Part shown: one piece after another, positions 16,453 through 26,372 of the stretch | How positions within the stretch are numbered: position 1 is the first letter of the stretch | How the letters are laid out: each line of letters starts with the position of its first letter | Source of the DNA: Streptomyces ochraceiscleroticus | GTDB lineage: Bacteria; Actinomycetota; Actinomycetes; Streptomycetales; Streptomycetaceae | Reading direction: 5' to 3' | DNA length: 64,000 bases | NCBI RefSeq assembly: GCF_000720485.1 | Contig: NZ_JOAX01000002.1 | Location: 62,001 to 126,000 of the forward strand | Made by a program: the position numbers and the translations under genes | Notes under the pieces: generated by a model | Seen by the model: the letters and a program-made list of their open reading frames with translations, nothing else | What the model was told of the DNA's origin: nothing | The model's database searches: none

Positions 16453-17763
16453 GTGACCGACGTGACCGATGCCGCCACCGCGACCCAGGCCCGCTCCGAG
16501 CACACCGCCGATGTGATCGTCGTGGGGGCCGGCCCGGCCGGCTCGACCACTGCGTACTACCTCGCCAAGGCCGGCCTGGACGTCCTCCTGCTGGAGAAGA
16601 CGGCCTTCCCGCGCGAGAAGGTCTGCGGCGACGGCCTCACCCCGCGCGCCACCAAGCAGCTCGTCTCGATGGGCATCGACATCTCCGAAGAGGCCGGCTG
16701 GCTGCGCAACAAGGGCCTGCGCATCATCGGCGGCGGCGTCCGGCTCCAGCTCGACTGGCCGGACCTGGCCTCGTACCCGGACTACGGCCTGGTCCGCAAG
16801 CGTGACGACTTCGACGAGCAGCTCGCCCGCCAGGCGCAGAAGGCCGGCGCCCGGCTGTACGAGCGCTGCAACGTCAGCGGCCCGGTCGTCAACGACCTGA
16901 CCGGGCGCATCGAGGGCGTCACCGCCAAGCTCGGCGAGGAGAAGACCCCGGTCACCTTCCACGCCCCGCTCGTGGTCGCCGCCGACGGCAACTCCACGCG
17001 CCTCTCCCTGGCGATGGGCCTGCACCGCCGCGAGGACCGCCCGATGGGCGTCGCGGTCCGCACGTACTTCACCTCGCCCCGCCACGACGACGACTACCTG
17101 GAGTCCTGGCTGGAGCTGTGGGACCGCAGCGGCCCGCAGGACCGGCTGCTGCCCGGCTACGGCTGGATCTTCGGCATGGGCGACGGCACGTCGAACGTCG
17201 GCCTCGGCGTCCTGAACACCTCCAGCTCCTTCAAGGAGCTGGACTGGCGCGAGATCCTCAAGGCGTGGTGCGCCTCCATGCCGGAGGACTGGGGCTACAC
17301 GCCGGAGAACATGACGATGCCGATCCGCGGCGCGGCGCTCCCCATGGCCTTCAACCGCCAGCCGCACTACACCAAGGGCCTCCTTCTGGTCGGTGACGCG
17401 GGCGGCCTGGTGAACCCCTTCAACGGCGAGGGCATCGCGTACGCCATGGAGTCCGGCCAGATCGCCGCGGACGTCATCGTGCAGGCGCACGCGCGCGCCA
17501 CGTACGCCCAGCGCGAGCTGGCCCTGCAGCGGTACCCGAAGATCCTCAAGGACACCTACGGCGGCTACTACTCGATGGGCCGCGCCTTCGTGAAGCTCAT
17601 CGGCAACCCGAAGATCATGAAGCTGGCCACGCAGCGCGGCCTCACCCACCCGCTGCTGATGAAGTTCACCCTGAAGATGCTGGCCAACCTCACCGACCCG
17701 ACCGGCGGCGACGCGATGGACCGCATCATCAACGGCCTGAGCAAGGTCGCGCCCAAGGCGTGA
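16453..17763 (+). CDS. Geranylgeranyl reductase family FAD protein (menaquinone side-chain reductase)
   Basis: A 436-residue flavoprotein with the N-terminal FAD motif VVGAGPAGSTTAYYL, the EKTAFPREKVCGDGLTPRA signature of the family, and the C-terminal FAD motif LLVGDAGGLVNPFNGEGI. Archaeal and plant members saturate geranylgeranyl chains; mycobacterial MenJ reduces one isoprene unit of menaquinone. Streptomyces menaquinones are partly saturated, and the gene lies beside menG, so the same role is likely. GTG 16453 has GGGAG upstream. A strong hairpin ends the gene. Confidence 0.88.
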   Translation: MTDVTDAATATQARSEHTADVIVVGAGPAGSTTAYYLAKAGLDVLLLEKTAFPREKVCGDGLTPRATKQLVSMGIDISEEAGWLRNKGLRIIGGGVRLQLDWPDLASYPDYGLVRKRDDFDEQLARQAQKAGARLYERCNVSGPVVNDLTGRIEGVTAKLGEEKTPVTFHAPLVVAADGNSTRLSLAMGLHRREDRPMGVAVRTYFTSPRHDDDYLESWLELWDRSGPQDRLLPGYGWIFGMGDGTSNVGLGVLNTSSSFKELDWREILKAWCASMPEDWGYTPENMTMPIRGAALPMAFNRQPHYTKGLLLVGDAGGLVNPFNGEGIAYAMESGQIAADVIVQAHARATYAQRELALQRYPKILKDTYGGYYSMGRAFVKLIGNPKIMKLATQRGLTHPLLMKFTLKMLANLTDPTGGDAMDRIINGLSKVAPKA

Positions 17764-17784
17764 CCCGCGCGCGTACGGCCTGAC

Positions 17785-17815
17785 GTGCCGCCATCGGCCC
17801 TGCCGGTGGCGGCAC
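17785..17815 (+). terminator. Strong hairpin terminator
   Basis: As RNA, 17785-17798 pairs with 17802-17815 over 14 base pairs, including one G-U pair, closed by a CCU loop; it lies 22 bp after the reductase stop. Confidence 0.8.
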
Positions 17816-17871
17816 CGTGCTTTCGCGCCCCTTTCGTCCCCGCGCGGCTCCCGGCTGTCTCAAGGCCGTCC

Positions 17872-17901
17872 TTGACACGTGAAGTTGGCGGATTGTGCCT
17901 A
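17872..17901 (+). promoter_or_regulatory. Candidate promoter for the small ORF/IclR unit
   Basis: A perfect TTGACA (17872-17877) is followed after 18 bases by TGCCTA (17896-17901), a weak -10 match. It lies about 120 bp before the first downstream start with a ribosome-binding site. Confidence 0.4.
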
Positions 17902-18020
17902 CTGCCGTGCAGGCGTGCGGGCGGCCAGGCTGGGGAGGAGCACACACAGCGCCGAGTGGAACACGGAGCGTGAACCATGAGGATGGCGAGGGCACGGCGC
18001 CGGCTGCGAGGGGGGATGTC

Positions 18021-18188
18021 ATGAGCGACGGCTCGAAGGGGGGCGAACGGGATGAACGGGATGAGGGGGCCGAGTGTCCCGAGGCGGTGGACCGGACGGA
18101 CGAGGCGCAGGGGGAGGACGACCGCCGGGCGGAGCTGAGCGCGAAGGTCCGGGAGGCCAACCGGCAGAGCACGCTCTGGCCGCGGTGA
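18021..18188 (+). CDS. Small hydrophilic hypothetical protein
   Basis: A 55-residue ORF beginning MSDGSKGGERDERDEG, very rich in Asp, Glu, Arg and Gly and with no hydrophobic segment, so it is probably disordered. Support comes from GAGGGGGG placed 5-12 bases before its ATG and from its position 50 bp ahead of, and in line with, the IclR gene. No family is recognised. The call is uncertain because composition in this region is permissive for open frames. Confidence 0.4.
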   Translation: MSDGSKGGERDERDEGAECPEAVDRTDEAQGEDDRRAELSAKVREANRQSTLWPR

Positions 18189-18238
18189 GGGATCCTGGAA
18201 CCGCAAGCAACTGCCGCCCCGAGACGCCCGGAGGGACC

Positions 18239-18982
18239 ATGTCCGCCGCACCCGCCAACGGACCGCTCTCCGTCGACCGGGCGCTGGACGTGCTCGACGC
18301 GGTGGCCGGGTCGGCGGGGCCGGTGCCGGCCAAGGCGCTGGCCCGGCGGCTGGGCTGTTCACTGTCCACGGTCTACAACCTGCTGGGACCGCTGACCGCA
18401 CGCGGGCACGTGCGGCGTACGGGCGGTGGCTACGTCCTGGGGCACCGGGTCCCCGCGCTGTACCGGGCGTTCCAGCGGCAGACCGGTATCGAGGAGGACG
18501 CGCGCGAGCTGCTGCGGCACGTACGGCGCGCGACCGGGACGCACGCGTACCTCAGCGCGGTGGGTCAGGGGCGGATCGCGGTCGTCGACAGCACGCTGCC
18601 GGTGTCCGCGGCCGGCGGGCCGTTCGCGGTGGGGCCCGACCACGGCGCGCACGCCACCGCACACGGCAAGGTGCTGCTCGCCGCGCTGAACCGGCCCGCG
18701 CGCCGCCGCTACCTCGACGCGCACGGCCTGCCCCGGCTGACGGACCGTACGATCACCTCGCCCGAGCGCTTCGAGGCGGAGCTGGTGCGGGTGCGCCGGG
18801 AGGGGCTGGCCGTGTCGGTCGGCGAAACCGACCCGGCCCACACCTGTCTCGCCGTCCGCCTCCCGGGCGAGGGCCCCGACGGCTCCCTCCGCGCGCTGTC
18901 GGTGTCCCTGCCGACCGCCGACTACCCCGCGCGCCGGGGCGAACTGGCCTCCGTACTGACCCGCGCGGCGGCCGGGTCCTGA
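18239..18982 (+). CDS. IclR family transcriptional regulator
   Basis: A 247-residue regulator with an N-terminal winged helix (about 10-65; SVDRALDVLDAV and CSLSTVYNLLGPL) and a C-terminal GAF-like effector domain (about 80-240; HATAHGKVLLAAL and AVRLPGEG segments). IclR proteins typically control aromatic, acetate or amino acid metabolism. ATG 18239 has GGAGGGA immediately upstream. A monooxygenase-like gene follows 112 bp downstream in the same direction and is a possible target. The effector is unknown. Confidence 0.9.
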   Translation: MSAAPANGPLSVDRALDVLDAVAGSAGPVPAKALARRLGCSLSTVYNLLGPLTARGHVRRTGGGYVLGHRVPALYRAFQRQTGIEEDARELLRHVRRATGTHAYLSAVGQGRIAVVDSTLPVSAAGGPFAVGPDHGAHATAHGKVLLAALNRPARRRYLDAHGLPRLTDRTITSPERFEAELVRVRREGLAVSVGETDPAHTCLAVRLPGEGPDGSLRALSVSLPTADYPARRGELASVLTRAAAGS

Positions 18983-19094
18983 ACAGCCGGGCAGCCGCAC
19001 CCGCAGCGGGTTCCCCCGTACCGGTTTTCCGGCATCGGTGGAATGGCGGGCCCGTCGGCTCGCGACGGGGCCGCCCGCGGCGCACAGTGGTCGC

Positions 19095-19424
19095 ATGATT
19101 TTCATCGCTGTGAAGTTCACCGTCCGGCCCGAGAAGAGCGACCAGTGGCTGTCGCTGACCGAGCCCTTCACGCTCGCCACCCGCGCCGAGCCGGGCAACA
19201 TCTTCTTCGAGTGGTCCCGGAGCGCGGAGAACCCGAACCAGTTCGTGCTGCTGGAGGCGTTCGCGGGCCAGGAGGCGGGCGCGGCGCACGTGCAGTCCGA
19301 CCACTTCAAGGAGGCCATCGAGCTGATGTCCGGCCTCGTCGCGAGCACCCCGGAGATCATCAACGTCGAGACCGAGGGCACCGGCTGGGGCGAGATGGCC
19401 GAGGTCAAGCCGCGCGAGCAGTGA
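19095..19424 (+). CDS. Antibiotic biosynthesis monooxygenase (ABM) domain protein
   Basis: A 109-residue dimeric alpha-beta barrel protein: IFIAVKFTVRPEKSDQWLSL, then EPGNIFFEWSRSAENPNQFVLLEAF and SDHFKEAIELM, matching the ABM/YgiN quinol monooxygenase family. Members oxidise quinols or polyketide aromatics without cofactor, or only bind them. A quinol-related role would suit the menaquinone context, but this is inference. It follows the IclR regulator and is convergent with the NlpC/P60 gene across a long perfect hairpin. No clear ribosome-binding site precedes ATG 19095. Confidence 0.8.
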   Translation: MIFIAVKFTVRPEKSDQWLSLTEPFTLATRAEPGNIFFEWSRSAENPNQFVLLEAFAGQEAGAAHVQSDHFKEAIELMSGLVASTPEIINVETEGTGWGEMAEVKPREQ

Positions 19425-19460
19425 ACGCATAAGCGGTCCTGGTACCGCAAAGCGCGCCGA

Positions 19461-19498
19461 AAGGGCCGTCGTTCCCGAGCGGGGGAACGACGGCCCTT
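19461..19498. terminator. Bidirectional terminator, 16-bp perfect stem
   Basis: AAGGGCCGTCGTTCCC (19461-19476) pairs perfectly with 19483-19498 around a 6-base loop, centrally between the convergent ABM and NlpC/P60 genes. Confidence 0.85.
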
Positions 19499-19527
19499 CG
19501 TGATGCGTGCGACCTCGGGGAAGGGTC

Positions 19528-20340
19528 TCAGCGGACGCGGACGGCGCCCGTCGGCTGGTCGTAGCTCATGTCGCGCTGCACGACGCCGGTGCTGGAGTTC
19601 TGCGCGCCGATGAACTGGCCGTCGCCGATGTAGACCGCGACGTGGTACGCGCTGCCCGCGCTGCCCCAGTAGAGGATGTCGCCCACCTGGAGGTTGTCCA
19701 GGCCCACCTGGGTGCCGGCGGTCGACTGGTCCTGGGAGACGCGCGGCAGGTCGATGCCGATCTGCCGGAACGCGGCCTGGGTGAGGCCGGAGCAGTCGTA
19801 CGCGGACGGGCCGGTCGCGCCGCTCACGTACGCCTTGCCGACCTGGGCCTTGAGGAAGCTCACCAGGGAGGCGGTGGAGCCGGAGAGGGAGCCGGTGTCG
19901 ACCGAGGCGGAGGCGGAGAGGAGGGGGCCGCGGTCGGCGGAGCGCGAAGCGCGGGCCTGCTCGGCCTCCTTGGCCTTGCGGGCCGCGGCGGCGCGCTTCT
20001 CCGCCTCGGCCTTGCGCTTGGCCTCGACGGCCTTGTCCTTGGCCTTCTGAGCGGCCTTCTCGGCCTTGGAGAAGACCGAGTCCTGCGCGGCCTGCAGCTC
20101 GTACTGGTCCGCAACCTGCTGGGTGGTGTCCGCGGTCTTCGCCACGGACGTCGCGAGCGTGGCGCTGATGGTCGGCATCTCCTGGGTTTCGGAGGGCGAC
20201 TTCTCGGCGGCGTTCGCGGGGACGGCGGTACCGGTCACCGCCAGCGTGAGGATGCCACCGGTGAACCCTGCGCGCACGGCTCGCGAAGTCGCGGAGCGGC
20301 GGGGCTTCCGGTGGCTGGGTATGAGTGCGTTCGGGGACAT
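19528..20340 (-). CDS. Secreted NlpC/P60 peptidoglycan hydrolase
   Basis: A 270-residue exported endopeptidase. It has a basic N-terminus and hydrophobic signal segment (about 18-42) with a likely cleavage after PANA45. A coiled-coil rich in Ala, Lys and Glu (75-130) precedes the C-terminal NlpC/P60 domain with catalytic C183 in YDCSGLT and H233 in YHVAVYIGDG. Such enzymes cut stem-peptide bonds in the cell wall. The ATG has no ribosome-binding site and sits 7 bases after a -10 box, so the mRNA is probably leaderless. A DasR-like palindrome lies upstream of the promoter. Confidence 0.92.
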   Translation of the reverse strand: MSPNALIPSHRKPRRSATSRAVRAGFTGGILTLAVTGTAVPANAAEKSPSETQEMPTISATLATSVAKTADTTQQVADQYELQAAQDSVFSKAEKAAQKAKDKAVEAKRKAEAEKRAAAARKAKEAEQARASRSADRGPLLSASASVDTGSLSGSTASLVSFLKAQVGKAYVSGATGPSAYDCSGLTQAAFRQIGIDLPRVSQDQSTAGTQVGLDNLQVGDILYWGSAGSAYHVAVYIGDGQFIGAQNSSTGVVQRDMSYDQPTGAVRVR

Positions 20341-20377
20341 GGCACCACGGCTATCAGGAGCCCCAGGTTGCTGCCAA
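20341..20377 (-). promoter_or_regulatory. Leaderless promoter of the NlpC/P60 gene
   Basis: On the minus strand TTGGCA (20372-20377) and TAGCCG (20348-20353) are 18 bases apart and the -10 box is 7 bases from the ATG at 20340, placing the start point on the start codon. The same TTGGCA-18-TAGCnn layout occurs at the ATP-grasp gene promoter. Confidence 0.55.
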
Positions 20378-20381
20378 CAAA

Positions 20382-20397
20382 GGTGGTGTGCACCACT
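20382..20397. promoter_or_regulatory. DasR-responsive-element-like palindrome
   Basis: GTGGTG-TG-CACCAC (20383-20396) extends to a 16-mer that agrees with 12 of 16 positions of the published dre consensus AGTGGTCTAGACCACT, keeping the GTGGT and ACCAC arms. It lies just upstream of the -35 box of the NlpC/P60 gene. DasR is the GntR-family regulator of aminosugar metabolism in Streptomyces. Confidence 0.45.
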
Positions 20398-21065
20398 TTT
20401 GACGCGTACACGGCGAACAAACCGGACCAATCGGCCAGCGGCGTGTCGGCCGAGGGGGTGTCCGAATTTCGTGATCATGTTCCTGCGCACGGCATTTACC
20501 GCTCGATGCGCCCCAGCACGGCACTTACCACCTTCGCAACCGACACGCCAAGGCTTCCCTACCGTCAAGGTTTTAGAAGCGTGAGACGCGTGGGATAGCT
20601 CACTCCTGAGTGACCGTTATGTCCTCGTGATGCGCGCTCGTGAAGCAATGCACGTACCGGCGATCACGGCCGGGTCACGACTAGGTCACGCGGACGGGTG
20701 GGCGCGCGCTAGCAGTTGACGATGTCCAGCGCCAATTTGCTTGCGGAGCGTAGCTCTTGATAGAGGGGGCATCCTCTTGACCAGCGGCAACCGCTGCGTT
20801 TGTCACTTCAAGTGATCACTCGAGCGCTTCGGGTGCGAAGATCACCGCTGATCCGACTTCATGATCCTTCGTCAGGTGGTGGAGATCACAAAGGCGTTGT
20901 CGCACCCCGTGTCGCAGATCACAGACTCACGGGCATAGGATGCAGGCGGCCAGGGCTTGTGAACTGCCTCACATAGCGGTGATCTCTGTCGAGATCCGTC
21001 GAGGAGTGAACGGGCCCGCGGCCGGACCGCCAACCAGTCATCGTCGACTGAAGGGAGCGAGGACG
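20398..21065. promoter_or_regulatory. Long regulatory region upstream of nuoA
   Basis: No gene is supported in this spacer. It contains TCACTC-CT-GAGTGA (20600-20613), the overlapping palindromes TCACTT-C-AAGTGA (20803-20815) and AGTGATCACT (20811-20820), repeated AGATCACA pieces around 20882-20922, a TAGGAT -10 box (20936-20941), a Rex-like site (20957-20974) and a GGGAG ribosome-binding site near 21052. The predicted nuo leader is about 118 bases. Confidence 0.55.
20957..20974. promoter_or_regulatory. Rex operator-like site downstream of nuo promoter
   Basis: TTGTGAA-CTGC-CTCACAT compares with the Rex operator pattern TTGTGAA-N4-TTCACAA; the left arm is perfect and the right arm keeps five of seven bases. 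It begins about 9 bases after the predicted start point set by TAGGAT, a position suited to repression. Rex senses NADH/NAD+ and controls respiratory genes in Streptomyces. Confidence 0.5.
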
Positions 21066-21425
21066 GTGAACGCCTATGCGCCCATCCTCGTACTGGGAGC
21101 CCTCGGGGCAGGCTTTGCGATCTTCTCTGTCGTCATGGCCACGCTCGTCGGACCCAGGCGCTACAACCGGGCCAAGCTCGAGGCGTACGAGTGCGGGATC
21201 GAGCCGACCCCACAGCCTTCAGGCGGCGGTCGCTTTCCGATCAAGTACTACCTGACGGCGATGCTCTTCATCGTCTTCGACATCGAGATCGTCTTCCTCT
21301 ACCCCTGGGCCGTCACCTTCGACGCCCTGGGGCTGTTCGGGCTCGTCGAGATGCTGCTCTTCGCGCTCACCGTCTTCGTCGCCTACGCCTACGTATGGCG
21401 GCGTGGCGGCCTGGAATGGGACTAG
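21066..21425 (+). CDS. nuoA: NADH-quinone oxidoreductase subunit A
   Basis: First gene of the complete fourteen-subunit complex I operon. The 119-residue product has three transmembrane helices and the conserved loop [10 protein letters not shown] between helices 1 and 2, which touches the quinone channel. GTG 21066 is used; the frame upstream lacks support. The operon runs without a break to nuoN at 37363, mostly with overlapping stop/start codons, and ends in a 25-bp hairpin. Confidence 0.96.
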   Translation: MNAYAPILVLGALGAGFAIFSVVMATLVGPRRYNRAKLEAYECGIEPTPQPSGGGRFPIKYYLTAMLFIVFDIEIVFLYPWAVTFDALGLFGLVEMLLFALTVFVAYAYVWRRGGLEWD

Positions 21426-21435
21426 GGGTCACCCA

Positions 21436-21990
21436 ATGGGACTTGAAGAGAAGCTGCCCAGCGGCTTTCTGCTGAGCACCGTCGAACAGGCCGCGGGCTG
21501 GGTGCGCAAGTCATCGGTCTTCCCGGCGACGTTCGGACTCGCGTGCTGCGCCATCGAGATGATGACCACCGGCGCCGGCCGCTACGACCTGGCCCGCTTC
21601 GGCATGGAGGTCTTCCGCGGCTCGCCCCGGCAGGCCGACCTGATGATCGTGGCCGGCCGGGTCAGCCAGAAGATGGCGCCCGTCCTGCGCCAGGTCTACG
21701 ACCAGATGCCGAACCCGAAATGGGTCATCTCCATGGGCGTCTGTGCCTCTACAGGCGGAATGTTCAACAACTACGCCATCGTGCAGGGTGTGGACCACAT
21801 CGTCCCGGTCGACATCTATCTCCCGGGATGCCCGCCCCGCCCCGAAATGCTGATGGACGCCATCCTCAAGCTCCACGAGAAGATCCAGGGCTCCAAGCTC
21901 GGGGTCAACGCCGAGGAGGCGGCCCGCGAGGCGGAGGAAGCGGCGCTCAAGGCACTCCCGACGATCGAGCTGAAGGGGCTGCTGCGGTGA
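21436..21990 (+). CDS. nuoB: NADH-quinone oxidoreductase subunit B
   Basis: The 184-residue subunit carries cluster N2, the last iron-sulfur centre before quinone. Its four ligands are present: adjacent C37 and C38 in ACCAIE, C103 in MGVC and C132 in GCPPRP. A charged, Ala/Glu-rich C-terminal tail follows residue 150. ATG 21436 lies 10 bp after nuoA. Confidence 0.97.
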   Translation: MGLEEKLPSGFLLSTVEQAAGWVRKSSVFPATFGLACCAIEMMTTGAGRYDLARFGMEVFRGSPRQADLMIVAGRVSQKMAPVLRQVYDQMPNPKWVISMGVCASTGGMFNNYAIVQGVDHIVPVDIYLPGCPPRPEMLMDAILKLHEKIQGSKLGVNAEEAAREAEEAALKALPTIELKGLLR

Positions 21991-22783
21991 GCGACCCGAA
22001 AAACGGTGCGAACGGGCCGAAGAACGGCACCGGGGCCAACGGGGTCAATCCCGACAAGGACCTCAACGCGCAGAACCTTCCCGGCCAGCGCGGCGACCAG
22101 GGCGAGATCATCGGCACCCGGCGCGGCATGTTCGGCGCGAACAACGGGGGCGACACCTCGGGATACGGCGGTCTCGTACGGACCGTACGGCTGCCCGGCG
22201 CCACCTCCCGGCCGTACGGGGGGCCAGGCGCCGGAGGCGCATATGGTTACTTCGACGAGGTGGCCGACGAGCTCGAAGGCGCGCTGGAGGAACAGGGCCT
22301 CCTCCCCGAGAACGTCATCGAGAAGACGGTCGTGGACCGTGATGAGCTGACGTTCCACATCGCGCGCGAATACCTCCCCGTCGTCGCGAAGACGCTCCGC
22401 GACGACCCGGCCCTCCGCTTCGAACTGTGCACCGGCGTCAGCGCCGTGCACTTCCCCGGTGACAAGGGCCGCGAGCTGCACGCCGTCTACCACCTGCGGT
22501 CGATCACCCACACCCGGCTGATCCGGCTGGAGGTCTCCGCGCCCGACGCCGATCCGCACATCCCGTCGGTCGTCAGCGTCTATCCGACCAACGACTGGCA
22601 CGAGCGCGAGGTCTACGACTTCTTCGGGCTGATCTTCGACGGCCATCCCGCGCTCACCCGGATCATGATGCCGGACGACTGGCAGGGCTTCCCGCAGCGC
22701 AAGGACTACCCGCTCGGCGGCATCCCCGTCGAGTACAAGGGCGCCCAGATCCCGGCTCCCGACCAGCGGAGGTCGTACAGCTG

Positions 22784-22784
<1 letters not shown>
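21987..22784 (+). CDS. nuoC: NADH-quinone oxidoreductase subunit C
   Basis: The 265-residue subunit belongs to the hydrophilic Q-module. Residues 1-75 are a low-complexity Asn/Gly/Asp-rich extension not found in short homologues; the conserved 30-kDa domain follows and ends with [18 protein letters not shown] and [11 protein letters not shown]. The start GTG overlaps the nuoB stop (GTGA), and the gene ends on the A of the nuoD ATG. Confidence 0.96.
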
Positions 22785-24111
<1,327 letters not shown>

Positions 24112-24115
<4 letters not shown>

Positions 24116-24995
24116 CAGCCACATCCGGCAATCCAGAGGTGAGCTTGGGGATGCCGCAGCTCCCCGCCCCCGATTACCCGGCCGACGTACGGGCCCGGCT
24201 CGAAGCGGACGCGAAGGAGGTGATCGCCCGCTACCCCGGCTCTCGCTCGGCCCTGCTGCCGCTGCTGCACCTCGTCCAGTCCGAGGAAGGCCACGTCACG
24301 CGTACGGGCATCCGCTTCTGCGCGGAGCTGCTGGGCCTCACCACCGCCGAGGTCACGGCCGTCTCGACCTTCTACACGATGTACCGCCGCAAGCCGAGCG
24401 GTGACTACCAGGTCGGGGTGTGCACCAACACCCTCTGCGCCGTCATGGGCGGCGACGCGATCTTCGACGAGCTGAAGGAACACCTCGGCGTCGGCAACGA
24501 CGAGACCACCGCCGACGGCAAGGTCACCCTCGAACACATCGAGTGCAACGCCGCCTGCGACTACGCGCCCGTCGTGATGGTCAACTGGGAGTTCTTCGAC
24601 AACCAGACGCCGGAGAGCGCGAAGCAACTGGTCGACGACCTGCGGGCCGGGCGGCCCGTCGCGCCGACCCGCGGCGCGCCCCTGTGCACGTACAAGGACA
24701 CGGCCCGCATCCTGGCCGGCTTCCCCGACCGGCGGGAGGGCGCGGTCGAGGCGACCGGCAGCGCGGGGGCCGCCTCGCTCGCCGGACTCCGGCTGGCCAA
24801 GGGCGAGGAGCTGCCGGGCGGCACGGACCACGTCGTCGCCCCGCGCGACGGTGCCCGGCCGACGGACGAGGCGCCTTCCGGGCGCGCGCCCGGCGAGGCT
24901 CCGGCCACCCACCCGAGCTCGCACGACGCGCCCCGCGACACCTCGGCCTCCGATCCTCACCACCCCGCCGGACCCGCTGCCGAGGAGGGAGAGTG

Positions 24996-24996
<1 letters not shown>
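24112..24996 (+). CDS. nuoE: NADH-quinone oxidoreductase subunit E
   Basis: The thioredoxin-like [2Fe-2S] subunit of the NADH-dehydrogenase module. Ligands C104, C109, C145 and C149 are in place (VCTNTLC and ECNAAC). At 294 residues it is over 100 longer than typical NuoE: after residue 200 comes a Gly/Ala/Pro/His-rich disordered tail. GTG 24112 overlaps the nuoD stop. Confidence 0.95.

Positions 24997-26368
<1,372 letters not shown>

Positions 26369-26372
<4 letters not shown>

Noticed and set aside
17976..18023. Fifteen-codon ORF (MRMARARRR...) overlapping the small acidic ORF by ATGA
   Set aside because: Too short and compositionally unremarkable, with no attenuation-like codon run.
20341..20940. 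A ydaO/c-di-AMP riboswitch ahead of the NlpC/P60 gene, common for Streptomyces wall hydrolases
   Set aside because: The promoter reads as leaderless, leaving no transcribed leader, and I could not see the conserved ydaO core on the minus strand. A covariance-model scan would settle it.
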